Positions 58,438-64,000 of a DNA stretch of 64,000 bases are shown here, one piece after another. The stretch is from WTXA01 sp964415195 (GTDB taxonomy: Bacteria > Bacillota > TC1), in NCBI GenBank assembly GCA_964415195.1, contig CAYPYD010000001.1, positions 434,001 through 498,000 of the forward strand. Direction: 5' to 3'. Within the stretch, counting starts at the first letter, position 1, and the number at the start of each line of letters is the position of its first letter. The notes under the pieces were generated by a model. That model did no database searches. It was not told where the DNA came from and was given only the letters and a program-made list of their open reading frames with translations. The position numbers and the translations under genes were made by a program.

Positions 58438-58935
58438 TTGAAACAAGTAATAGTTGAAAAACAAGCATTGGTTTCTGAAATAAAAGAAAAGATTGCCGCT
58501 TCCACATCTATAGTAGTAACAGACTATAGAGGTTTAAGAGTAGATGAGGTAACTGAACTAAGAAACAAACTTAGAAATGAAGGCGTTGAATACAAAGTTC
58601 TTAAAAACAATTTGGTAAAAAGAGCTTGTGCAGAGTCTGGAATCGAAGGTATGGACGATGTTCTTAAGGGACCTACTGCAGTAGCATTCAGTGCTGATGC
58701 TGTAGCTCCGGCAAAAATAATCTTTGAATTTTTAAAAAAACACAAGAAACTCGAAGTTAAGGGTGGATTGCTTGATGGTAAAGCAATGAGCGTAGAACAG
58801 TTGGATGCTCTAGCTAAAATACCTTCAAAAGATGTATTGTTAAGCCAGTTAGTGGGCGTTTTCGTTGCATCAATGAGAAACTTCATTGGAGCTGTTGACG
58901 TTTTAAGAGAGAACAAAGAAGGAACAGAAGCATAA
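58438..58935 (+). CDS. rplJ: 50S ribosomal protein L10
   Basis: A 165-residue L10: VEKQALVSEIKEKIAASTSI, TDYRGLRVDEVTELRNKLRN, GPTAVAFSADAVAPAKIIFE and KGGLLDGKAMS. It is the base of the L7/L12 stalk. The start is TTG 58438 after GAGGAGGTG. The L10 leader precedes it. Confidence 0.93.
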   Translation: MKQVIVEKQALVSEIKEKIAASTSIVVTDYRGLRVDEVTELRNKLRNEGVEYKVLKNNLVKRACAESGIEGMDDVLKGPTAVAFSADAVAPAKIIFEFLKKHKKLEVKGGLLDGKAMSVEQLDALAKIPSKDVLLSQLVGVFVASMRNFIGAVDVLRENKEGTEA

Positions 58936-58968
58936 AAAAGATTTAAATGATGAGAGGAGAATATATTA

Positions 58969-59334
58969 ATGAGTAAAGTAGAACAAGTAATCGATATCGT
59001 TAAAGAAATGACGGTTTTAGAGTTAAGCGAATTAGTAAAAACATTTGAAGAGGTATTTGGCGTAACAGCAGCGGCTCCTGTAGCAGTAGCTGCAGCAGTA
59101 GCAGTAGAAGCTGAAGAAGAAAAAACTGAATTTGATGTTATTCTAGCTGAAGTTGGACCAACAAAAATCGGCGTAATCAAAGTTGTTAGAGATCTTACAG
59201 GTCTTGGCCTAAAAGAAGCTAAAGAACTAGTTGAAGGCGCACCACAAAAAGTTAAAGAAGGCGTAAGCAAAGATGTTGCAGAAGAAGTTAAAGCAAAATT
59301 AGAAGGCGCTGGCGCTAAAGTAGAAATCAAGTAA
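58969..59334 (+). CDS. rplL: 50S ribosomal protein L7/L12
   Basis: A 121-residue L7/L12: N-terminal dimer helix, an Ala/Val/Glu hinge and C-terminal domain KTEFDVILAEVGPTKIGVIK, VRDLTGLGLKEAKELVEGAP. It recruits translation factors to the ribosome. GAGAGGAGAA precedes the ATG. A terminator follows before rpoB. Confidence 0.95.
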   Translation: MSKVEQVIDIVKEMTVLELSELVKTFEEVFGVTAAAPVAVAAAVAVEAEEEKTEFDVILAEVGPTKIGVIKVVRDLTGLGLKEAKELVEGAPQKVKEGVSKDVAEEVKAKLEGAGAKVEIK

Positions 59335-59346
59335 TTGAATTTTATT

Positions 59347-59381
59347 AAAGAACCTGTGGATTACACAGGTTCTTTTTTTTA
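59347..59381 (+). terminator. Terminator after rplL
   Basis: AAGAACCTGTG pairs with CACAGGTTCTT around GATTA, followed by T8. Confidence 0.9.
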
Positions 59382-59391
59382 CTGATTGTAG

Positions 59392-59420
59392 TTGACATAT
59401 ATAAAGAAAAACAGTATAAT
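59392..59420 (+). promoter_or_regulatory. rpoB promoter
   Basis: Perfect TTGACA (59392-59397), 17-base spacer and perfect TATAAT (59415-59420). This lets rpoBC be transcribed apart from rplJL. Confidence 0.85.
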
Positions 59421-59500
59421 GATTAAATGTAATAATGGGTAAATTTTACCATTTGCAAAGATACAATTTCAAAATATAGAAAATCCAGGAGGTGTCTATC

Positions 59501-62500
59501 GTGGCTTATACTCCACAAAAAAACAAGTTAGCAGAACGTGTCAATTTTTCTAAAATCAGTGAGATTTTGGAAATGCCAAATTTGATTGAAATCCAGAAGA
59601 AATCATATGAGTGGTTCCTTCATGATGGTATTTCATCTATACTTCAGGACATATCACCAATTGAAGATTTTGGCGGAAGACTAGTCTTAGAGTTTTTAGA
59701 TCACAAATTCGGAGACCCAAAGTACACAGTTCAAGAAGCTGTAGAAAAAGACGTCAACTATGAAGCTCCCCTTAGAGTGATGACAAGACTTATTAATAAG
59801 GATACTGGTGAAGTTAAAGAAGACGAAGTTTACCTCGGTAATTTCCCTCTTATGACCAATACAGGAACCTTCATCATTAATGGAGCGGAAAGAGTTGTAG
59901 TAAGTCAGCTAGTAAGATCACCTGGTGTCTATTATGGCAAAGAAGTTGAACCAAACGGAGATGCTAAATACACAACCACTATAATTCCTAACAGAGGTGC
60001 CTGGATAGAGTTCGAAACGGACAATCAAGGCATGATTTTTGTTAGAATAGACAGAACAAGAAAAGTTTCTGCAAGCACTTTCTTTCAAGCATTAGGTTGT
60101 GGTAAGAAAGACGAAATCAATGCTTTATTTGGAAATAATGAAGTGATGATCAAAACTACAGAAGCAGATAAAATTGAAACAAGAGAAGCGGCCTTAATTG
60201 AAATATACAAAAAGTTAAGACCAGGTGAACCTCCTACAGTGGACAGTTCACAAAACCTAATCAACAGTATGTTCTTCGATCCTAAAAGATACGACTTGGA
60301 CAATGTTGGCAGATACAAGATAAATAAGAAACTGAAGCATAATGTTCCTCTTTTCAAAACCAAAGAAGATGAGGAAAAGAAAAGATACTTCAGACAACTT
60401 GACGTTGACGATATTGTTTGGTCAATGAAGAAGTTTTTAGATGTTATTGAAGATGATCAAAAGAACCCAACTGATGATATTGACCATTTGGGTAATAGAA
60501 GATTGCGTTCTGTTGGTGAATTATTGAGAAATCAATTCAGAATCGGACTTTCTAGAATGGAAAGATCGGTAAAGGACAAAATGACTCAACAAGATATTGA
60601 AGGAATTAGCGCAAGCCAATTGATCAATATTAAACCAGTAATAGCAACTGTTAAAGAATTCTTTGGTTCCAGCCAACTATCACAGTTTATGGACCAGACT
60701 AATCCATTAGCAGAGTTAACACACAAAAGAAGACTATCAGCTCTTGGACCTGGTGGACTATCAAGAGAAAGAGCGGGTTTTGAAGTTAGAGACGTACACC
60801 ACTCTCACTATGGAAGAATGTGCCCTATTGAAACACCTGAGGGTCCAAACATTGGTTTGATTGGAGCATTGGGAGTATATGGTAAGGTCAATGAATTTGG
60901 ATTTATTGAAACACCATATCGTAAAGTTGATAAGAAAACCAGTAAAGTTACTACTAAGATAGAATACTTGACAGCTGATGAAGAAGAAAAATACATCATT
61001 GCCCAAGCAAACTCTCCAATTGATGACAAAGGTTTCTTTGTTGAAAAGAAAGTGGAAGCTCGTTTCGGGAAAGATTTTCTTTTTGTTGATACTAATGAAG
61101 TTGACTATATGGACGTATCACCTAAACAAGTATGGAGCATTGCAACTGCTTTGATTCCATTCCTTGAGCACGATGATGCGAACAGAGCCCTGATGGGTGC
61201 TAACATGCAACGTCAAGCAGTACCCCTTGTTTATACTGAATCACCTGTAGTAGGTACAGGTATGGAACAAAGAGCGGCTCATGATACAGGAGTATGTATC
61301 CTAGCTGAAAATGATGGAGTAGTTGAAAGTTCAACAAGTGATGAAATCGTTGTTAAGAAAGCTGATGGAGAAACTGATTCATATAAGGTTATTAAATTCA
61401 AACGTTCTAACCAAGGTACATGTATCAACCAAAAGCCTATAGTTACTAAGGGTGATAAAGTTAAAGCCGGTGAAGTACTTGCAGATGGACCATCAGTAGA
61501 TAATGGAGAACTTGCACTAGGAAGAAATGTTCTTGTTGCTTTTATGACATGGGAAGGCTACAACTATGAGGATGCTATTTTACTAAGTGAAGAATTGATC
61601 CAAGATGATGTATATACTTCAATTCACATTGAAGAATATTCATGTGAATCAAGAGATACAAAACTTGGTGCTGAAGAAATCACTAGAGAAATACCAAACG
61701 TAGGTCAAGATGCAATTAACAACCTGGATGAAGAAGGTATAATTAGAATTGGTGCAGAAGTAAAAGCTGGTGATATTCTAGTTGGTAAAGTTACACCTAA
61801 AGGTGAAACCGAAATGACTTCAGAAGAAAGATTGCTTAGAGCCATATTTGGTGAGAAATCAAGAGATGTTAAAGATAATTCGTTAAGAGTTCCTCATGGA
61901 GAAAGTGGAATAATTGTCGATATTAAAATATTTAATAAAGAGGACAAGGACAACGCCCTATCACCAGGAGTAAACAAAATCGTTAATGTATATATAGCTC
62001 AAAAAAGAAAAATCTCAGTAGGAGATAAAATGGCAGGTCGTCATGGTAACAAAGGTGTTATATCTAGAATCCTTCCAAGGGAAGATATGCCATATCTGCC
62101 AGACGGTACACCAGTGCAAATCGTGTTGAATCCATTAGGCGTTCCTTCACGTATGAACATCGGACAAGTTTTAGAGTGTCACCTAGGCATGGCTGCTACC
62201 AAGAAGGGTATTAAAGTTGCAACTTCAGTATTTGACGGAGCGGCTGAAAGCGACATTCACCAAATGTTGGATGAAGTTGGTCTAGACAGATCAGGTAAGT
62301 CTGTACTCTATGATGGAAGAACTGGACTACCATTTGATAATGAAGTAACTGTTGGATATGTATATATGCTAAAACTTCACCACTTGGTTGATGATAAAAT
62401 GCATGCTAGATCAACAGGACCTTACTCACTAGTAACACAGCAACCACTTGGTGGTAAAGCACAATTTGGTGGACAACGTTTTGGTGAGATGGAAGTTTGG

Positions 62501-62881
62501 GCTTTAGAGGCTTATGGCGCAGCTCATACACTACAAGAAATTTTAACTATTAAATCCGATGATATTGTTGGTCGTGTCAAAACTTATGAAGCAATTGTCA
62601 AAGGCGAGAATATTCCTGAACCAGGTGTTCCAGAATCATTCAAAGTTTTGATTAAGGAACTTCAGAGTTTAGGACTTGATGTTCAAGTTCTAAACAAGGA
62701 AATGGCTACCGATATATTTGGTAAAAGTGATGGAGAGATTCCATTGGATTTATTAGAAGAACTAATTTTAGATGATGCAGATTTATCTGAAGCCGGATTA
62801 CATGAGACCAGCGAAGATGAAGATGATCTAGACTATGGTCTAGTTGATGAAGATCCAATTCTAGAGTTAGACGAAGAATAG
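59501..62881 (+). CDS. rpoB: RNA polymerase beta subunit
   Basis: A 1126-residue beta subunit. N-terminal LAERVNFSKISEILEMPNLI; rifampicin region SSQLSQFMDQTNPLAELTHK then RRLSALGPGG, of the sensitive type; GYNYEDAILLSE and VGDKMAGRHGNKGVISRILP further on. The C-terminus ends in an acidic tail. The start GTG 59501 follows AGGAGGTG; a GTG inside that site is rejected. rpoC follows after 13 bases. Confidence 0.95.
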   Translation: MAYTPQKNKLAERVNFSKISEILEMPNLIEIQKKSYEWFLHDGISSILQDISPIEDFGGRLVLEFLDHKFGDPKYTVQEAVEKDVNYEAPLRVMTRLINKDTGEVKEDEVYLGNFPLMTNTGTFIINGAERVVVSQLVRSPGVYYGKEVEPNGDAKYTTTIIPNRGAWIEFETDNQGMIFVRIDRTRKVSASTFFQALGCGKKDEINALFGNNEVMIKTTEADKIETREAALIEIYKKLRPGEPPTVDSSQNLINSMFFDPKRYDLDNVGRYKINKKLKHNVPLFKTKEDEEKKRYFRQLDVDDIVWSMKKFLDVIEDDQKNPTDDIDHLGNRRLRSVGELLRNQFRIGLSRMERSVKDKMTQQDIEGISASQLINIKPVIATVKEFFGSSQLSQFMDQTNPLAELTHKRRLSALGPGGLSRERAGFEVRDVHHSHYGRMCPIETPEGPNIGLIGALGVYGKVNEFGFIETPYRKVDKKTSKVTTKIEYLTADEEEKYIIAQANSPIDDKGFFVEKKVEARFGKDFLFVDTNEVDYMDVSPKQVWSIATALIPFLEHDDANRALMGANMQRQAVPLVYTESPVVGTGMEQRAAHDTGVCILAENDGVVESSTSDEIVVKKADGETDSYKVIKFKRSNQGTCINQKPIVTKGDKVKAGEVLADGPSVDNGELALGRNVLVAFMTWEGYNYEDAILLSEELIQDDVYTSIHIEEYSCESRDTKLGAEEITREIPNVGQDAINNLDEEGIIRIGAEVKAGDILVGKVTPKGETEMTSEERLLRAIFGEKSRDVKDNSLRVPHGESGIIVDIKIFNKEDKDNALSPGVNKIVNVYIAQKRKISVGDKMAGRHGNKGVISRILPREDMPYLPDGTPVQIVLNPLGVPSRMNIGQVLECHLGMAATKKGIKVATSVFDGAAESDIHQMLDEVGLDRSGKSVLYDGRTGLPFDNEVTVGYVYMLKLHHLVDDKMHARSTGPYSLVTQQPLGGKAQFGGQRFGEMEVWALEAYGAAHTLQEILTIKSDDIVGRVKTYEAIVKGENIPEPGVPESFKVLIKELQSLGLDVQVLNKEMATDIFGKSDGEIPLDLLEELILDDADLSEAGLHETSEDEDDLDYGLVDEDPILELDEE

Positions 62882-62894
62882 AGAGGAGCAGGTA

Positions 62895-64000
62895 ATGAGT
62901 ATAGAAAATGAAGGAATGAAAAAGCTTAGTAAAAACAATGAAAAAGCTTTAGATTCAAGTGATTTTGATGCAATTAGAATTAGCTTAGCCTCTCCAGAAA
63001 AAATTAGAGAATGGTCCTTTGGTGAGGTAAAAAAACCTGAGACTATCAACTATAGAACTTTAAAACCAGAAAAAGACGGACTTTTTTGCGAAAAGATCTT
63101 TGGACCTACCAAGGACTGGGAATGCCATTGTGGCAAATACAAAAAAGTTAAGTATGAAGGTATAGTCTGCGACCGTTGTGGAGTAGAGATTACAAAATCA
63201 AAAGTACGTAGAGAAAGAATGGGACACATAGAATTTGCTGCTCCAGTTTCTAGTATCTGGTACTTTAAGGGAATTCCTAGCAGAATGGGCCTATTATTAG
63301 ACCTTTCTCCAAAGAATATTGAAAAAGTTCTATATTTCTCAAGCTATATTGTTACAGATGAAGGTGATACACCTTTAACTAGAAAACAAATTTTAAGTGA
63401 TACTGAGTTTAGAGAAAACAGAGATAAATTCGGTTATGATTTCACAGCAGATATGGGTGCTGAGGCAATCAAGACTCTGTTGAAACAGATAGACATAGTT
63501 GAATTATCAAACCAACTTAAAGAAGAACTTGTTACAGCATCTGGCCAAAAGAAGATGAAACTTCTTAGGAGATTAGAAGTAGTTGAGGATTTCAGAAAAT
63601 CAGGTAATAAACCTGAATGGATGATACTTGATGTACTACCAGTAATCCCGCCAGAACTTAGACCTATGGTTCAACTTGATGGTGGTAGATTTGCAACATC
63701 AGACTTAAATGACTTGTATAGAAGAGTTATCAATAGAAATAACCGTTTGAAAAAGTTGATTCAGTTGATGGCTCCTGAAATAATCATAAAAAATGAAAAA
63801 AGAATGCTCCAAGAAGCTGTTGACGCTTTAATCGATAACGGCAGAAGAGGCAGACCGGTATCTGGTTCAGGTAACAGACCTCTCAAATCTCTAAGTGACA
63901 TGCTTAAAGGTAAACAAGGTCGTTTCCGTCAGAACCTACTAGGAAAACGTGTTGACTATTCAGGTCGTTCCGTTATCATAGTTGGTCCAGAACTGGAAAT
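62895..64000 (+). CDS. rpoC: RNA polymerase beta' subunit (3' end cut by window)
   Basis: The ATG at 62895 (GAGGAG upstream) opens a reading frame that stays open to the window end. It shows SPEKIREWSFGEVKKPETIN, the zinc-finger C-x-C with C-x2-C (WECHCGKYKKVKYEGIVC then DRCG) and, near the end, NLLGKRVDYSGRSVIIVGPE-type sequence. About 368 residues are present of an expected 1150-1200. Confidence 0.95.
   Translation, partial: MSIENEGMKKLSKNNEKALDSSDFDAIRISLASPEKIREWSFGEVKKPETINYRTLKPEKDGLFCEKIFGPTKDWECHCGKYKKVKYEGIVCDRCGVEITKSKVRRERMGHIEFAAPVSSIWYFKGIPSRMGLLLDLSPKNIEKVLYFSSYIVTDEGDTPLTRKQILSDTEFRENRDKFGYDFTADMGAEAIKTLLKQIDIVELSNQLKEELVTASGQKKMKLLRRLEVVEDFRKSGNKPEWMILDVLPVIPPELRPMVQLDGGRFATSDLNDLYRRVINRNNRLKKLIQLMAPEIIIKNEKRMLQEAVDALIDNGRRGRPVSGSGNRPLKSLSDMLKGKQGRFRQNLLGKRVDYSGRSVIIVGPELE

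Noticed and set aside
58524..59330. 268-residue antisense frame opposite rplJ-rplL
   Set aside because: It mirrors Ala/Glu-rich codons of the ribosomal proteins and has no promoter or ribosome site.
1..64000. CRISPR array, prophage or insertion sequence
   Set aside because: No evenly spaced repeats, transposase, integrase or phage structural genes were seen.

Overview
This is an AT-rich chromosomal window from a low-GC Gram-positive bacterium, most likely a member of the Clostridia/Tissierellia. The evidence is the rpmG-secE-nusG-rplKAJL-rpoBC order, strong Shine-Dalgarno sites, AGA/ATA-rich codon use, an EF-G-2-type GTPase, a MurT/GatD-like pair, DegV, VanZ and TM2 proteins, a pyrophosphate-type phosphofructokinase, and split iron-sulfur/FAD dehydrogenase genes typical of amino-acid fermenters. 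The genus cannot be fixed from sequence reading alone. I see no insertion sequence, prophage, CRISPR array or rRNA.

Layout. 0-5.5 kb: a cut-off NUDIX hydrolase, an EF-G-2-like GTPase behind a 170-nt leader, a GNAT acetyltransferase, a DUF4405-type membrane protein with two copies of a four-cysteine motif, and an SPFH protein. 5.6-12.2 kb: a lactococcin-972-type bacteriocin locus. A divergent XRE repressor faces an operon of a mini-XRE protein, a Fur-like DNA-binding domain with no metal-binding half, the bacteriocin precursor, two tandem 734-residue membrane proteins and an ABC ATPase. The operon promoter carries a palindrome between its -35 and -10. 12.3-15 kb: small membrane proteins (DUF5362-like, VanZ, two TM2) and a GerMN-type lipoprotein. 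15-18.4 kb: a five-gene FAD/Fe-S amino-acid dehydrogenase behind a possible attenuator, plus a 42-residue cysteine-rich membrane peptide. 18.5-22 kb: a secreted LRR protein, a PF06541 membrane protein and a bactofilin-like surface protein in one operon.

22-27.8 kb: DegV, then a tightly overlapping set of MurT, a GatD-like protein that lacks the catalytic cysteine, a D-aminoacylase-family amidohydrolase and a Crp/Fnr regulator, facing thioredoxin and rhodanese genes. 27.8-38.9 kb: CCA-adding enzyme, MATE exporter, mscL, then a long run from a YgjP-type peptidase through acpS, nnr, alr, an amidohydrolase, tsaE, tsaB and rimI to an ABC exporter. 38.9-45.5 kb: phosphofructokinase, two tRNA-Leu genes with a probable 6S RNA joined to the second, and a MacAB-type exporter with its own two-component system. 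45.6-52.6 kb: a macro-domain/HTH fusion, a VWA protein, small enzymes, a LacI regulator and a COG2509-type flavoprotein. 52.6-64 kb: glmM, glmS, and the rpmG to rpoC transcription/translation cluster with an L10 leader, running off the window.

The most unusual items are the GatD homologue with Thr in place of the nucleophile Cys94, the bacteriocin locus with its truncated Fur-like regulator and operator-like palindrome, the duplicated four-cysteine motif on a DUF4405 protein, the apparent 6S RNA-tRNA-Leu transcription unit, and a patchwork of A/C-ending versus G/T-ending synonymous codons whose edges fall inside genes.
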